64,000 nt of DNA from Hoylesella timonensis 4401737 = DSM 22865 = JCM 15640 (GCF_000455445.1 NZ_HG417099.1:113242-177241); one strand, 5' to 3'. Positions 1 through 9,841 are shown, counted from the stretch's first letter. Program-made: numbers and translations. Notes: generated from the letters alone by a model not told the origin.

Positions 1-859
1 GGATACCATCTATTACATACAACACATTGTTGCTGCCTTCAATAGATTTAGCACCACGCATAATCACACGTGTAGCACCACCCACGCCACTGGCACTTTT
101 GGTAATGCTTACGCCTGCCACCTTACCACTGAGCGAGTTGACAAAGTTGGCATCCTTGTTACGAGTCAGTTCTTCACTCTTTACTTGTTGTACATTGTAG
201 CTCAAAGCCTTCTCTTCGCGCTTGATACCAAGAGCCGTTACTACCACTTCACCCAGTTGTTTAGAACTTTCGTTCAAGACAGTAGTAGAGGTGACATCAG
301 AAGCTCTGAATTCGCGAGTAGCAAATCCAACATACGAGAATTCGAGTATGTCATTGCTACGAACATCGAGGCTATAGTTTCCATCAATATCGGTTGCAGT
401 TGCAGTCTTGCTGCCCTTTACTCTCACCGTAACACCTGGGAGCGATTCGCCATTCTCATCAGTCACCTGTCCTTTTACACGAATCGTTGCGCCACTTTGA
501 AGGGTGTTTTGTGTCTGAGGCTTGTTTTTTTGACTGATTAAAATGTGTCGGTCGGTGATGGTATATTCTATGTTGGTGCCCATAAAAAGCTCTCTCAATA
601 AGTCGGATAGCTTCATTTGGGTAGCACTTACTTTCACCACCTTTTTAAGATTCATCACATTCTGCCCGTAATCAACAGACTTATTTGTTTGCTTTTCTAT
701 GGCAGTAATCATGGTCTTGAGAGTGGCCTCACGCTTCTGCAACTTGATGACTTGATTTTGAGAAAAACCTGCCAATGAAATCAACAACAATGCACTTACA
801 AGAAACAGCTTATTCCATGGCATCATTGTTAGAAGTGTTTTTTTAGTCTTAGGTTTCAT
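1..859 (-). CDS. SusC/RagA-family TonB-dependent outer-membrane receptor, 5' part only
   Basis: The reading frame starts at the ATG at 859 and runs off the left edge, so only about the first 286 residues are present. Visible in order: a signal peptide (hydrophobic residues ~18-33 ending AGFSQ); an STN (secretin/TonB N-terminal) domain at ~35-100; a carboxypeptidase-regulatory-like beta-sandwich with RVKGQVTDENGESLPGVTV at ~115-190; then the plug beginning with GEVVVTALGIKREEKA. Such receptors import glycans or other nutrients with SusD partners. The STN domain marks the subset that also signals to a FecR anti-sigma factor, and such a gene lies just upstream. Function is inferred from family; the substrate cannot be told from this fragment. 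Confidence 0.93.
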   Translation of the reverse strand, partial: MKPKTKKTLLTMMPWNKLFLVSALLLISLAGFSQNQVIKLQKREATLKTMITAIEKQTNKSVDYGQNVMNLKKVVKVSATQMKLSDLLRELFMGTNIEYTITDRHILISQKNKPQTQNTLQSGATIRVKGQVTDENGESLPGVTVRVKGSKTATATDIDGNYSLDVRSNDILEFSYVGFATREFRASDVTSTTVLNESSKQLGEVVVTALGIKREEKALSYNVQQVKSEELTRNKDANFVNSLSGKVAGVSITKSASGVGGATRVIMRGAKSIEGSNNVLYVIDGI

Positions 860-979
860 ACCTTTGTTTAAATAAAATAGATTTAGTTGTTAGAATTTAT
901 TTCTTATGTGTCTACAGGAAATTAGTACGCTTGACTGCTAAACAAGCATCAATATTGAGCATAATTACCTGATTGCGTT

Positions 980-2005
980 TTATTTGTGAATATCTGCTGG
1001 ACGACCTCCTTTCTTGGTATAGATGATGATAATGTTATTTTGTTTTGTAAAATGTAAATGGTCAGAAATTTTGCAAAGCACGTGCATGACATCGTCTATG
1101 GTCTCATCTTCACGGAATGCCATGGTATATTTCTGGTTCAAGTCAACATCCGATGCGATATTCATTCGTATGTTGTATCGCCGTTGCAAATCGGCTATAA
1201 TTGTTTTAAGAGGAGCTTGGTCAAAGTAAAGTCTTCCGTGCATCCACTGACTATAATCGTAATTTTCTACTCGCTGCTTTCTCATCATACCATTGACACG
1301 GTTATACACCACCTGCTCATCGGGCAGAATGGTCATGGCTTGTTTATTTTCATACACGAGTACCTTACCCTGAGCTAAGGTTGTGGTTATATTTTCTTCT
1401 GCAGGATAAGCTTTAATATTGAACTGTGTACCCAACACTTTAACTTTCAAATTACCGATGTGGACGATAAATGGCTGCTTTGATTGATGAGTGACCTTAA
1501 AAAATGCCTCGCCATCTAAATACACCTCTCGGCTATGTGCAAAGGTACTAAAGTGCTGAGGATAGGATAAAGTAGACCCCGAATTGAGCTTAACCTGTGT
1601 ACCGTCAGATAAAGTGAGCGTACCAATACGCCCTTGGGAAACATAAAAATCGGTCAAAGCTATGTTCTTTGTGTTTTGATAGGAAGTGACCCACCAAACA
1701 GCAAGGCTCAACAAAATAGGAAGCGTAAAAATTGCAGCATATTTTAATAGATTTCTTAATCGATTGGTTGCCACTGGATGCACGGTTGACACTGACCGTT
1801 GCCGATTAAATCTATCAAAAGATTGATCCAAAGAGCGGCTATCCATCCTACTGGAAGTTTCACTCCATATTTGTTTCATCGCTTCCTCCTTGGCTTCACT
1901 ATCCTTGGAGTCAGACAGCCACCTTATAATACGATGATGATAACGGGCTGGGATGAGTCCGTCAACAAAAAATCTCATGATTTTGTAGGCTGGTTGTTGA
2001 TTCAT
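980..2005 (-). CDS. FecR-family anti-sigma factor
   Basis: 341 residues. An N-terminal cytoplasmic part that would bind the sigma factor is followed by one membrane helix at ~87-108 (IFTLPILLSLAVWWV). The periplasmic FecR domain follows (DFYVSQGRIGTLTLSDGTQV, LNSGSTLSYP, EVYLDGEAFFKV), and a C-terminal DUF4974-like domain (YFDQAPLKTIIADLQRRYNI) ends the protein. In this family the protein holds an ECF sigma factor inactive until a TonB receptor with an STN domain transmits a signal. Gene order sigma (upstream) - this gene - receptor (downstream) fits exactly. There is a 700-bp spacer between the sigma gene and this one, unusually long, occupied largely by a repeat. Confidence 0.93.
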   Translation of the reverse strand: MNQQPAYKIMRFFVDGLIPARYHHRIIRWLSDSKDSEAKEEAMKQIWSETSSRMDSRSLDQSFDRFNRQRSVSTVHPVATNRLRNLLKYAAIFTLPILLSLAVWWVTSYQNTKNIALTDFYVSQGRIGTLTLSDGTQVKLNSGSTLSYPQHFSTFAHSREVYLDGEAFFKVTHQSKQPFIVHIGNLKVKVLGTQFNIKAYPAEENITTTLAQGKVLVYENKQAMTILPDEQVVYNRVNGMMRKQRVENYDYSQWMHGRLYFDQAPLKTIIADLQRRYNIRMNIASDVDLNQKYTMAFREDETIDDVMHVLCKISDHLHFTKQNNIIIIYTKKGGRPADIHK

Positions 2006-2205
2006 AGTTAGGTGCTTTTCTATAAGACAACAGCAAAGAGCGTCACACGTAGTTAATAAATATTAAAAAGCGAATTGCGTGCTACATCCGCATTCTATAA
2101 GGCAAGGCAGTTTTACACGGCTTCTTCATTATATGACATTTTTACGAAAACAAACGCCCTCAAAAACATCAAAAATAAAATGAGTGATACGCTTTATTAA
2201 AAGGT

Positions 2206-2620
2206 AATAAATGCTGAATTTTCTTTACAAAGTGCCTCTCATAACTCGGGTGAAAACATCCAACGACAAAGTTGATCGCAAATACGCGAGTAATGAACAA
2301 GGTTCGTAATTCATTGTTATAATGAATGTTACGCCAATGTCAACTCTTTTCTTTCCTATTTTTACCACTTTTTGTCGACTAAAGCATTGAGATAAGCCTC
2401 CTATTTGCATGCTTTAAGGCTCTTGAAGCATGTGAATAACACCTCTAATACATGTTTCCAAGACCGTTAAGTCAATGTTCTGACTAAAAAAGTCGTCTAT
2501 TTTGTTAAAATCAGCCCATTTTTGTCCATCGTTTGCCTATTATTTTTTTCTATTTCGCAAATTTTCAATGGTCGTTTTTTGGTAAAATTACAGGACAAAA
2601 ACAAGGCTTGCCTTTATCAA
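2206..2620. repeat. Dispersed ~400-bp intergenic element, copy A
   Basis: This stretch fills most of the 700-bp gap between the anti-sigma and sigma genes and matches 55912-56330 in the same orientation. The first 38 bases of the match (2211-2248) are identical. The block 2379-2480 matches 56086-56188 at roughly nine bases in ten. The rest is diverged with small indels. It contains an inverted pair CATGCTT...AAGCATG near 2409-2433. No conserved reading frame: a 61-codon minus-strand frame here stops after about 21 codons in copy B. The remainder of the gap (2006-2205, 2621-2705) shows nothing recognisable. Confidence 0.85.
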
Positions 2621-2705
2621 TAATCTCTTGAAAGAATCCAGTCTCGGAAACACTTTTTTAGGGGTATGGAATCTCCGCACATTCCTTGAAAGAGCCATGA
2701 CTGGT

Positions 2706-3263
2706 TTAGAGATAGTGAAAGAGGATGAAACATTCGAGCAGCCGCCTTATCTGCGCAAGTGCTTGGGAGATGTGCGTTTCTACAGTTCGCTTACTGATAT
2801 TTAACCTGTGTCCAATTTCTTCATTACTCATACCGTCCAACCTACTCATTGTAAAGATTCTGCGCCGCTGATCAGGCATTTGGCTTGTCACGCGATTGAT
2901 AAGTTCTTGTAATTCTTCACTAAAGATAATGTCTTCTACACCAGCATCGTCTTCAACATCTGCATCGGTTAATGATTGAAACTTACACAGTACACTGGAG
3001 GATTTCAAGGCATTAAGGGTGCAGTTTCGTGCCATAGTATAAAGATAGGCTTCAAAATTTGTCATGATTTGGATGTTGTTTCGCTTCATCCATAATTTAA
3101 GAAAAATATCTTGAGCAATATCTTCAGCTTCACTCTCCACGCCGACAAACCCATACACAAAGTTCTTGACTTTAGGATAGTAAAGTTTAAAAATAACATC
3201 GAAAGAATAATCATTTTCTGTACGATGAGACGTTCGACTAAAAGAGTGCTTGCGATTAGACAT
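2706..3263 (-). CDS. ECF-type RNA polymerase sigma-70 factor
   Basis: 185 residues from the ATG at 3263 (MSNRKHSF). Sigma region 2 is visible as FDVIFKLYYPKVKNFVYGFV...AEDIAQDIFLKLWMKR, with FEAYLYTMARNCTLNAL. Region 4 is the helix-turn-helix MSRLDGMSNEEIGHRLNISKRTVETHISQAL near the C terminus. The frame remains open to 3323, but a promoter-like element at 3291-3320 lies inside that extension, so the inner ATG is preferred. It belongs to the FecI-like group expanded in Bacteroidota. With the FecR-type gene and the STN-type receptor downstream it forms a trans-envelope signalling set, probably switching on uptake genes including the receptor. Confidence 0.92.
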   Translation of the reverse strand: MSNRKHSFSRTSHRTENDYSFDVIFKLYYPKVKNFVYGFVGVESEAEDIAQDIFLKLWMKRNNIQIMTNFEAYLYTMARNCTLNALKSSSVLCKFQSLTDADVEDDAGVEDIIFSEELQELINRVTSQMPDQRRRIFTMSRLDGMSNEEIGHRLNISKRTVETHISQALAQIRRLLECFILFHYL

Positions 3264-3290
3264 TTTTATGAAAACAAAGATTTTACATGA

Positions 3291-3320
3291 CAAATATACT
3301 ACAAAATAATGACACGCAAA
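3291..3320 (-). promoter_or_regulatory. Bacteroidota-type promoter for the ECF sigma gene
   Basis: On the minus strand TTTG (3317-3320) is followed after 18 bases by TATATTTG (3291-3298), matching the -33 TTTG and -7 TAnnTTTG elements used by the primary sigma factor of this phylum. Transcription would begin just upstream of the ATG at 3263. That argues against the longer reading-frame start at 3323. Confidence 0.7.
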
Positions 3321-3390
3321 CAAGAATTTTCATTATTAAAGGAGTAGAAGCTGAAATATACTTACTATACGTTGCAATTTCAGGCGAGAG

Positions 3391-3429
3391 AAAACAAAAA
3401 CGCTCTCAACCAAATTGGATGAGAGCGTT
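3391..3429 (-). terminator. Terminator of the ribosomal protein array (after rplQ)
   Basis: A 10-bp perfect stem (AACGCTCTCA at 3399-3408 with TGAGAGCGTT at 3420-3429) has an 11-base loop. On the minus strand it is followed by a T-rich stretch. It lies 25 bp after the rplQ stop and would end the long ribosomal transcript. Confidence 0.85.
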
Positions 3430-3453
3430 AATATTGAAAGAGATACGGAAAAC

Positions 3454-4002
3454 TTACTCAGCTGCTTTTTCGTCTTGTGCTTTTTCTTCTGAAACTTCTT
3501 TTGGTGCTTCTTCAGCAGATACTACTTCAGTAGCGTCAACTGTTTCAACAGAATTTTCAACCTTTGTAGTTTCATCTTTCTTACCAGTAGAACGACGACT
3601 ACGGCGAGTTCTCTTAGCAGTCTTTTCAGTTTTTGCCATATTTTCATCAAAGTCTACTAACTCAATAAATGCAATTTGAGCAGCATCGCCTTGACGAGTA
3701 CCTAATTTTATAACACGAGTATAACCACCTGGGCGGTCACCTACTTTAGGAGCAACGGTTTTGTAAAGTTCCGAAACAGCAACTTTGTCTTGCAAATAAC
3801 GGAATACAACACGGCGCGAATTAGTGGTATCGTCCTTAGAGCGTGTAATCAGTGGCTCTACATATTTCTTCAAAGCTTTGGCTTTGGCGAGGGTCGTAGT
3901 GATTCTTTTGTGCATAATCAGCGAGCAAGCCATGTTTGCAAGCATAGCGTTGCGGTGAGATGCAGTACGACCTAAGTGGTTGAATTTTTTATTGTGTCTC
4001 AT
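3454..4002 (-). CDS. rplQ: Ribosomal protein bL17 with long C-terminal tail
   Basis: 182 residues. The N-terminal ~115 residues are the bL17 core ([41 protein letters not shown]), part of the large subunit near the exit tunnel. From ~120 on there is a low-complexity tail: first basic ([14 protein letters not shown]), then strongly acidic (about twenty residues rich in E and A). E. coli bL17 is about 127 residues, so the tail adds about 60. Last gene of the array, directly after rpoA and followed by a terminator. The tail's role is unknown. Confidence 0.96.
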   Translation of the reverse strand: MRHNKKFNHLGRTASHRNAMLANMACSLIMHKRITTTLAKAKALKKYVEPLITRSKDDTTNSRRVVFRYLQDKVAVSELYKTVAPKVGDRPGGYTRVIKLGTRQGDAAQIAFIELVDFDENMAKTEKTAKRTRRSRRSTGKKDETTKVENSVETVDATEVVSAEEAPKEVSEEKAQDEKAAE

Positions 4003-4136
4003 TTTTTGTTTTGTTCATTTGTGGAGTTGGAATCTCTTGTTTTTTCAGCATTGCAAGTTTTTAGCATGACTATCTTAACTTATCCATAAAGAAGAAAGAA
4101 TACAAAACTTAAAAACTTATCAACTAAAAACTTTCC

Positions 4137-5129
4137 TTATTCCTTGTCCAGTTTGTACTTTGAAATATCGGTTCCAAATGATAGATTCAGACTCTCGAGC
4201 AAATCATCAAGCTCTGAAAGCGATTTCTTACCAAAGTTGCGGAACTTCAAGAGGTCTGTTTTGTTATATTGTACTAAGTCGCCAAGTGTCTCAACATCGG
4301 CTGCCTTCAGACAGTTGAGTGCACGAACACTTAAGTTCATGTCTACTAACTTAGTCTTCAGCAATTGACGCATGTGCAACACTTCCTCATCAAACTCTTG
4401 GTTGGTATCCTGATCAGGATTTTCAAGTGTAATCTTTTCATCAGAGAACAACATGAAGTGATAGATGAGGATTTTTGCAGCCTCTTTCAGCGCATCCTTA
4501 GGAGATATGGAACCATCCGTAGTGACTTCAATCACCAGTTTGTCGTAGTCGGTTTTCTGTTCTACACGATACGGTTCAACTGAGTATTTAACATTACGGA
4601 TTGGGGTGTAGATCGAATCGATTGGGAGTACATTAACATCTGTGCAGAATTGACGATTCTCATCAGCAGGGACGTATCCACGTCCTTGATTAATGGTCAA
4701 ATCAATTTGCATTGAAGCTTTGGCATCTAAATGACAAATCACCAAATCAGGGTTTAACACTTCAAATCCAGTCAGATACTTACCAATATCACCAGCTTTG
4801 AATTCTGTAGAATTCTCTACGGTGATACTAACTTTCTCATTCTCGAATTCTTCTACTACTTGCTTGAATCGCACTTGCTTGAGATTCAAGATAATGTTGG
4901 TTACATCTTCCTTTACACCAGGTACTGAAGAAAATTCATGCTCAACCCCTGCAATTCGCATAGTGTTGATAGCATAACCTTCGAGTGATGAAAGGAGAAT
5001 GCGGCGCAATGAATTACCAATGGTAATACCAAAGCCAGGCTCTAATGGTCGGAATTCGAACTTACCGAACTTATCATCAGCCTCCAGCATTACTACTTTT
5101 TCAGGTTTTTGAAATGCTAATATCGCCAT
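4137..5129 (-). CDS. rpoA: DNA-directed RNA polymerase subunit alpha
   Basis: 330 residues, normal length. The N-terminal domain carries [30 protein letters not shown] (dimerisation and beta/beta' assembly). The C-terminal domain contains [28 protein letters not shown] and [21 protein letters not shown], the helix-hairpin-helix fold that contacts upstream DNA and activators. It lies between rpsD and rplQ as in the alpha operon. It supplies the scaffold for the RpoB and RpoC subunits encoded 27 kb upstream in the same direction. Confidence 0.98.
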   Translation of the reverse strand: MAILAFQKPEKVVMLEADDKFGKFEFRPLEPGFGITIGNSLRRILLSSLEGYAINTMRIAGVEHEFSSVPGVKEDVTNIILNLKQVRFKQVVEEFENEKVSITVENSTEFKAGDIGKYLTGFEVLNPDLVICHLDAKASMQIDLTINQGRGYVPADENRQFCTDVNVLPIDSIYTPIRNVKYSVEPYRVEQKTDYDKLVIEVTTDGSISPKDALKEAAKILIYHFMLFSDEKITLENPDQDTNQEFDEEVLHMRQLLKTKLVDMNLSVRALNCLKAADVETLGDLVQYNKTDLLKFRNFGKKSLSELDDLLESLNLSFGTDISKYKLDKE

Positions 5130-5141
5130 TAATTTAATGAT

Positions 5142-5747
5142 TTATTTAGAGTACAACTCAACGATTAACTGCTCCTTAATGTTCTCTGGAATGTCAGCTC
5201 GCTCGGGCTGATGTAAAAACTTACCGCTCTTTGAGCTCTCATCCCATTCTATCCAAGGATATTTACTGTGGTTAAAACCTGCCAAAGATTCCTCAATAAC
5301 TTCGAGAGACTTTGCTTTCTCGCGAACACCTACAATCTGACCAGGTTTAACTGCGTAAGAAGGAATATTGACAACCTTTCCATCAACCACAATGTGCTTA
5401 TGACCTACCATCTGACGGGCAGCTGCACGAGTCGGTGCGATTCCCAAGCGGAAAACGATATTGTCAAGACGACTCTCTAAGTTCTGCAGCAATACCTCAC
5501 CGGTAATGCCATCAGCTTTAGCTGCCTTCTCAAACATATTACGGAACTGGCGTTCGAGTACACCATAAGTGTACTTTGCCTTTTGCTTCTCTGCCAACAT
5601 GGCTCCGTACTCAGACATCTTTCTGCGACGGTTGTTGCCATGCTGTCCAGGAGGGAAGTTTCTCTTGGACAAAACTTTGTCAGCGCCAAAAATGGGTTCA
5701 CCAAATCGGCGTGCAATCTTAGATTTCGGACCTATGTATCTTGCCAT
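5142..5747 (-). CDS. rpsD: Ribosomal protein uS4
   Basis: 201 residues. It starts [20 protein letters not shown] and contains the S4 RNA-binding domain ([34 protein letters not shown]). It is a primary 16S rRNA binder that nucleates the small-subunit body and, in studied bacteria, autoregulates the alpha operon. The loop PPGQHG is conserved. Only 12 bp separate it from rpoA, so the two are co-transcribed. No zinc-binding Cys cluster is present in the N terminus, so this is the zinc-independent form. Confidence 0.98.
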   Translation of the reverse strand: MARYIGPKSKIARRFGEPIFGADKVLSKRNFPPGQHGNNRRRKMSEYGAMLAEKQKAKYTYGVLERQFRNMFEKAAKADGITGEVLLQNLESRLDNIVFRLGIAPTRAAARQMVGHKHIVVDGKVVNIPSYAVKPGQIVGVREKAKSLEVIEESLAGFNHSKYPWIEWDESSKSGKFLHQPERADIPENIKEQLIVELYSK

Positions 5748-5813
5748 AATATATAATAAAATAATGAATATACTGGAGAATTAATCATCACATCAATTCT
5801 CCAGTGAATAAAT

Positions 5814-6203
5814 TTATACTTTACGTCTCTTAGGTGGACGACAACCATTGTGTGGTAATGGAGTTACATCAATAATTTCGGTTACCTCAATTCCTGCACC
5901 ATGAACGGCACGGATTGCAGATTCACGACCATTGCCTGGACCCTTTACGTAAGCTTTAACTTTACGCAATCCTAAATCATAAGCAATTTTTGCACAATCT
6001 TCACCCGCCATTTGAGCAGCATAAGGAGTGTTCTTCTTAGAACCTCGGAAGCCCATCTTACCTGCAGAAGACCATGAGATAATTTGTCCCTCGCTGTTTG
6101 CAAGAGAAACGATAATATTATTGAATGAGCTATGGATATGTAATTGACCGATAGCATCAACTCGCACATTTCTTTTCTTAGAAGCTGTTGTTTTCTTTGC
6201 CAT
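5814..6203 (-). CDS. rpsK: Ribosomal protein uS11
   Basis: 129 residues. The typical core is present: [44 protein letters not shown], and the C-terminal [26 protein letters not shown]. It sits on the platform of the small subunit near the mRNA exit site. Gene order rpsM-rpsK-rpsD-rpoA-rplQ is the standard alpha operon. An N-terminal basic stretch ([17 protein letters not shown]) is slightly longer than in E. coli. Confidence 0.98.
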   Translation of the reverse strand: MAKKTTASKKRNVRVDAIGQLHIHSSFNNIIVSLANSEGQIISWSSAGKMGFRGSKKNTPYAAQMAGEDCAKIAYDLGLRKVKAYVKGPGNGRESAIRAVHGAGIEVTEIIDVTPLPHNGCRPPKRRKV

Positions 6204-6281
6204 AATTTCTTTTAGTTTAAAAGTTAGAAGTTTTAAAGATCAGAACCTTGAAGATTCCGATGTTCAACTAACAACTAAATG

Positions 6282-6662
6282 TTACTTAGTAGCCTTCTTC
6301 TTATTAGCAACAGTCTTCTTCTTACCCTTACGTGTACGAGCATTATTCTTAGTGCTCTGACCGCGAACAGGAAGACCATTACGATGTCTAACTCCACGAT
6401 AGCAACCAATATCCATCAGTCGCTTGATATTCATTTGGACCTCTGAACGGAGATCACCTTCTACTTTGAATTCAGCGCCGATAATTTCACGGATACTTGC
6501 AGCTTGGTCGTCAGTCCACTCGCTAACCTTCAAATCACGGTCGACGCCTGCCTTATCCAATATCTTTGCTGAACTACTTCGACCAATACCATAGATATAG
6601 GTCAATGCGATTTCGCCACGCTTATTTTGGGGCAAATCTACTCCAACAATTCTTATTGCCAT
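6282..6662 (-). CDS. rpsM: Ribosomal protein uS13
   Basis: 126 residues. [35 protein letters not shown] is the conserved N terminus with the helix-two-turn-helix. The C terminus [25 protein letters not shown] reaches the decoding centre and contacts tRNA in the P site. It follows rpmJ and precedes rpsK as expected. The extra lysine-rich tail ([10 protein letters not shown]) is a common small variation. Confidence 0.98.
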   Translation of the reverse strand: MAIRIVGVDLPQNKRGEIALTYIYGIGRSSSAKILDKAGVDRDLKVSEWTDDQAASIREIIGAEFKVEGDLRSEVQMNIKRLMDIGCYRGVRHRNGLPVRGQSTKNNARTRKGKKKTVANKKKATK

Positions 6663-6747
6663 TTGTTGATAATTAATTAAATAATTGTTTTAAATTGGGC
6701 GGTAGTTGTTCAATTCACATTGAACAAGAAATCCACCATTTCTTGAT

Positions 6748-6864
6748 TTAGCCCTGACGTAATTTAAACTTAGGGTTCTTTTTGTTGATAACGAACAAGC
6801 GACCTTTACGACGTACTATCTTACAGTCGGGTGTGCGTTTCTTTAGTGATGCTCTTGTCTTCAT
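6748..6864 (-). CDS. rpmJ: Ribosomal protein bL36, zinc-independent form
   Basis: A 38-codon gene. The translation begins [20 protein letters not shown] and ends [12 protein letters not shown]. It matches bL36 along its whole length. Only one of the usual four zinc ligands (3 Cys, 1 His) is retained, so this is the 'C-minus' version that folds without zinc. It lies between infA (12 bp away) and rpsM, the normal position in the spc/alpha junction. Known from the family: it binds 23S rRNA in the large subunit. Confidence 0.95.
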   Translation of the reverse strand: MKTRASLKKRTPDCKIVRRKGRLFVINKKNPKFKLRQG

Positions 6865-6876
6865 ATCTTTACATGA

Positions 6877-7095
6877 TTATTTGTATCTGAAAACGATTCT
6901 ACCTTTTGTCAAGTCGTAAGGACTCATTTCGACCTTTACTTTATCACCAGGGAGAATCTTGATATAGTGCATTCTCATCTTTCCAGAGATGTGCGCAATT
7001 ATCTCTACACCGTTTTCAAGTTCTACACGGAACATTGCATTTGATAAACTTTCTACAATTGTTCCGTCTTGCTCAATAGCGGATTGTTTTGCCAT
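6877..7095 (-). CDS. infA: Translation initiation factor IF-1
   Basis: 72 residues, the usual length. It is a single S1/OB-fold: [39 protein letters not shown], then [25 protein letters not shown]. It binds the A site of the 30S subunit during initiation together with IF-2 and IF-3. It lies between secY and rpmJ. In many Bacteroidales a methionine aminopeptidase gene (map) precedes infA; here there are only 227 bp with no open gene. Confidence 0.98.
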   Translation of the reverse strand: MAKQSAIEQDGTIVESLSNAMFRVELENGVEIIAHISGKMRMHYIKILPGDKVKVEMSPYDLTKGRIVFRYK

Positions 7096-7322
7096 AATAA
7101 TTATTTTCTTTCTAAAAGTTAATTCCTAATCTTAATTGAATGTTTCATTGCCAATCTTCTACTACTATAGACGAGCATGATATTTTTTCCTTATGCACAA
7201 ACTATCTTTAACTCACTTGATTTGAACCAAATAGACAAGTACATTTCAACCTTGCTCATCCCCTTGAGAACACTTTGCCATAAAACATCAATCAGAGATA
7301 AGAGTTCTTTCAGTGTTGATGA

Positions 7323-8660
7323 TTAGTAGGCAGACACATTACCGCCTCGAGTATGACCAGAGTTTAGTAATCCATCATAATGGCGCATGAGCAAGTGGCT
7401 CTCAATCTGTTGCAAAGTATCAATCACAACACCAACTAAAATGAGCAAGGATGTACCTCCGAAGAACTGTGCAAATCCTTGTTGAACATTTAGAAGATGA
7501 GCCAAAGCTGGCATAATAGCGATGAATGCAATGAACAACGAGCCAGGAAGAGTAAGACGAGACATGATTCCATCAATATAGTCTGCTGTTTCCTTCCCTG
7601 GACGAATCCCGGGAATAAACCCATTGTTACGTTTCATATCCTCAGCCATCTGTGTCGGATTCAGTGTAATAGCTGTATAGAAGTAAGTAAATGCTATAAT
7701 CAGTATTACATAGATTGTGTTATACAACAAACTATGAGTGTCCATCAGAGAACGCAAGATGGGTGATGCATTATCAGATTGATACTGGACAATTGCCAAC
7801 GGAATAAACATCAATGCCTGTGCAAAAATGATAGGCATTACGTTTGCTGCAAACAACTTCAATGGAATGTACTGACGCGCACCTCCATATTGTTTGTTGC
7901 CGACAAGTCGTTTGGCATATTGTACAGGAACCTTACGAGTTCCCTGTACCAATAAGATTGCTGCACATACAACTGCAAAGAGAATCAATATTTCAACGAT
8001 AAACATGACCAGACCACCACCGCTAATAGCCTGCAAGCGAGAGCCCAATTCCTGTGCAAACGCTTGAGGGAGGCGAGCGATAATACCAATCATAATAATC
8101 AATGAAACACCATTTCCTATTCCCTTATCAGTTATGCGTTCTCCCAACCAAAGGATGAACATACTTCCTGCTGCAAGGATAATGGTAGCCGGAATCATGA
8201 ACACAGTCCATGAGATGCCTGTTGCCAAGGCCTGTGATGCCATGTACTTCAGGTTCATAAGATAACTCGGTGCCTGTAACAGTAAGATAAATACTGTCAA
8301 ATAGCGAGTGTACATACTTATTTTTTTCCGACCACTCTCTCCTTCTCGCTGCATCTTTTGAAAATAAGGAACAGCGACAGCAAGAAGTTGCATAACGATA
8401 GAAGCTGAGATGTATGGCATAATTCCTAATGCGAAGATTGACGCATTAGAAAATGCACCACCAGAGAACATGTCAAGGAGCGACATCAAGCCGCCTTCTG
8501 TCTGCTTTTGGAGTTGTCCTAAGGAAGCAGGATTAATACCCGGAAGTACTACGAACGAGCCAAAACGATAAATGGCTGTAAACAGAAGTGTAATAAGGAG
8601 ACGCTGACGCAAATCCTCAATCTTCCAACAGTTCTTTAGTGTCTCAATAAACTTTTTCAT
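7323..8660 (-). CDS. secY: Preprotein translocase subunit SecY
   Basis: 445 residues with about ten hydrophobic membrane segments (for example FTAIYRFGSFVVLPGI, VMFIVEILILFAVVCAAILL, IMPIIFAQALMFIPLAIV). It forms the protein-conducting channel of the inner membrane. Conserved cytoplasmic loop residues RKVPVQYAKR and QGTRKVP are present, as is the C-terminal signature IDTLQQIESHLLMRHYDG. It follows rplO by 3 bp. The SecE partner is encoded at 39.3 kb in this window; a SecG gene is not seen here. Confidence 0.98.
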   Translation of the reverse strand: MKKFIETLKNCWKIEDLRQRLLITLLFTAIYRFGSFVVLPGINPASLGQLQKQTEGGLMSLLDMFSGGAFSNASIFALGIMPYISASIVMQLLAVAVPYFQKMQREGESGRKKISMYTRYLTVFILLLQAPSYLMNLKYMASQALATGISWTVFMIPATIILAAGSMFILWLGERITDKGIGNGVSLIIMIGIIARLPQAFAQELGSRLQAISGGGLVMFIVEILILFAVVCAAILLVQGTRKVPVQYAKRLVGNKQYGGARQYIPLKLFAANVMPIIFAQALMFIPLAIVQYQSDNASPILRSLMDTHSLLYNTIYVILIIAFTYFYTAITLNPTQMAEDMKRNNGFIPGIRPGKETADYIDGIMSRLTLPGSLFIAFIAIMPALAHLLNVQQGFAQFFGGTSLLILVGVVIDTLQQIESHLLMRHYDGLLNSGHTRGGNVSAY

Positions 8661-8663
8661 TAC

Positions 8664-9110
8664 TTAGATTATAGTTGTGTTACCACCTACTGCCTTGATA
8701 GCTTCTTCAGCAGTCTTAGAGAATGCGTTAGCTTCTACATCAATTTTAGCTTTTAACTCGCCAGTACCTAAAATCTTCACCAGTTTCTTACCGTTTGTCA
8801 GACCTGCTGCAACGAGTTCTGCAATACCAATCTTTGTCAGGTTTTTATCTTCTGCAAGCGCTTGTAATGTACCAAGATTCACAGCAAAATATTCCTTTCG
8901 ATTGATATTCTTAAAACCTCCTTTCGGAACGCGGCGCTGGAGTGGCATTTGTCCTCCTTCAAAACCGACTTTCTTCTTATAACCAGAGCGAGATTTTGCA
9001 CCCTTGTGTCCACGTGTAGAGGTACCACCTAAGCCAGAGCCTGGACCGCGACCAATACGACGACGTGAATGCGTAGAACCTTCTGCTGGTTTCAAACTAT
9101 TTAATTTCAT
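8664..9110 (-). CDS. rplO: Ribosomal protein uL15
   Basis: 148 residues. The glycine/arginine-rich N-terminal extension ([28 protein letters not shown]) threads into the large subunit RNA. The globular part ends [21 protein letters not shown] late assembly protein in the family's known role. It is tightly linked to rpmD upstream and secY downstream in spc-operon order. Confidence 0.98.
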   Translation of the reverse strand: MKLNSLKPAEGSTHSRRRIGRGPGSGLGGTSTRGHKGAKSRSGYKKKVGFEGGQMPLQRRVPKGGFKNINRKEYFAVNLGTLQALAEDKNLTKIGIAELVAAGLTNGKKLVKILGTGELKAKIDVEANAFSKTAEEAIKAVGGNTTII

Positions 9111-9133
9111 CTTTTTGCTTCTTAAAAGTTATA

Positions 9134-9310
9134 CTATTCAACTACTGTAACAAGATGATGCACTTTACGAATCATACCACGAATACTTGGAGTGTCATCA
9201 ACTTCAACAATTTGAGAAATCTTGCGCAATCCTAAACAAGAAAGTGTTCGCTTCTGATCTATAGGTGCACCAATCTTACTCTTAATTTGTTTTACTTTAA
9301 TTGTTGCCAT
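9134..9310 (-). CDS. rpmD: Ribosomal protein uL30
   Basis: A 58-codon gene. The translation starts [20 protein letters not shown] and ends [14 protein letters not shown]. It matches the compact bacterial uL30 over its full length, including the [10 protein letters not shown] helix motif. It lies between rpsE (12 bp) and rplO (23 bp), exactly where the spc operon normally has it. It binds 23S rRNA of the large subunit. Confidence 0.95.
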   Translation of the reverse strand: MATIKVKQIKSKIGAPIDQKRTLSCLGLRKISQIVEVDDTPSIRGMIRKVHHLVTVVE

Positions 9311-9322
9311 TTTATTTCTCCT

Positions 9323-9835
9323 TTATCCGTTAAATACCTTATTCATATCGACACCACGTATGCCAGCAATGGTATAGGCATCACGAATTTGGCTTAATGC
9401 CAAGATGGTTGCTTTTACTAAGTTGTGGGGGTTAGAAGAACCTTTCGACTTAGCTAATACATCTGTAATACCAGCACTGTCCAATACGGCACGCATTGCA
9501 CCTCCTGCAACCAAGCCCGTACCAGCAGCAGCAGGTCTTAAGAACACCTGAGCACCACTATAACGAGCTTCAATCTCGTGAGGAATAGTACCTTTCAAAA
9601 CTGGAACTTTCACCAAGTTTTTCTTTGCAGCTTCAGTACCTTTAGCAATGGCAGCTGTAACTTCTCCAGCTTTACCGAGGCCATAACCTATCACACCGTT
9701 GCCATCACCAACTACGACAATAGCAGCAAAAGTGAAGGTGCGTCCTCCCTTGGTTACCTTCGTAACACGGTTGATAGCTACCAAACGATCTTTTAATTCT
9801 ACGTCGCTATTTATTTTTACTTTATTCATTGCCAT
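9323..9835 (-). CDS. rpsE: Ribosomal protein uS5
   Basis: 170 residues. Double-stranded-RNA-binding-like N-terminal domain ([30 protein letters not shown]) and a C-terminal domain with [12 protein letters not shown]. It takes part in decoding accuracy and mRNA helicase activity at the entry tunnel with uS3 and uS4. The loop where spectinomycin-resistance changes occur in other bacteria (around the KGGR segment) looks unaltered. Confidence 0.98.
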   Translation of the reverse strand: MAMNKVKINSDVELKDRLVAINRVTKVTKGGRTFTFAAIVVVGDGNGVIGYGLGKAGEVTAAIAKGTEAAKKNLVKVPVLKGTIPHEIEARYSGAQVFLRPAAAGTGLVAGGAMRAVLDSAGITDVLAKSKGSSNPHNLVKATILALSQIRDAYTIAGIRGVDMNKVFNG

Positions 9836-9841
9836 AATCGT

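Noticed and set aside
2225..2410. 61-codon minus-strand reading frame in repeat copy A
   Set aside because: The equivalent frame in copy B stops after about 21 codons, so the frame is not conserved; treated as part of a non-coding repeat.
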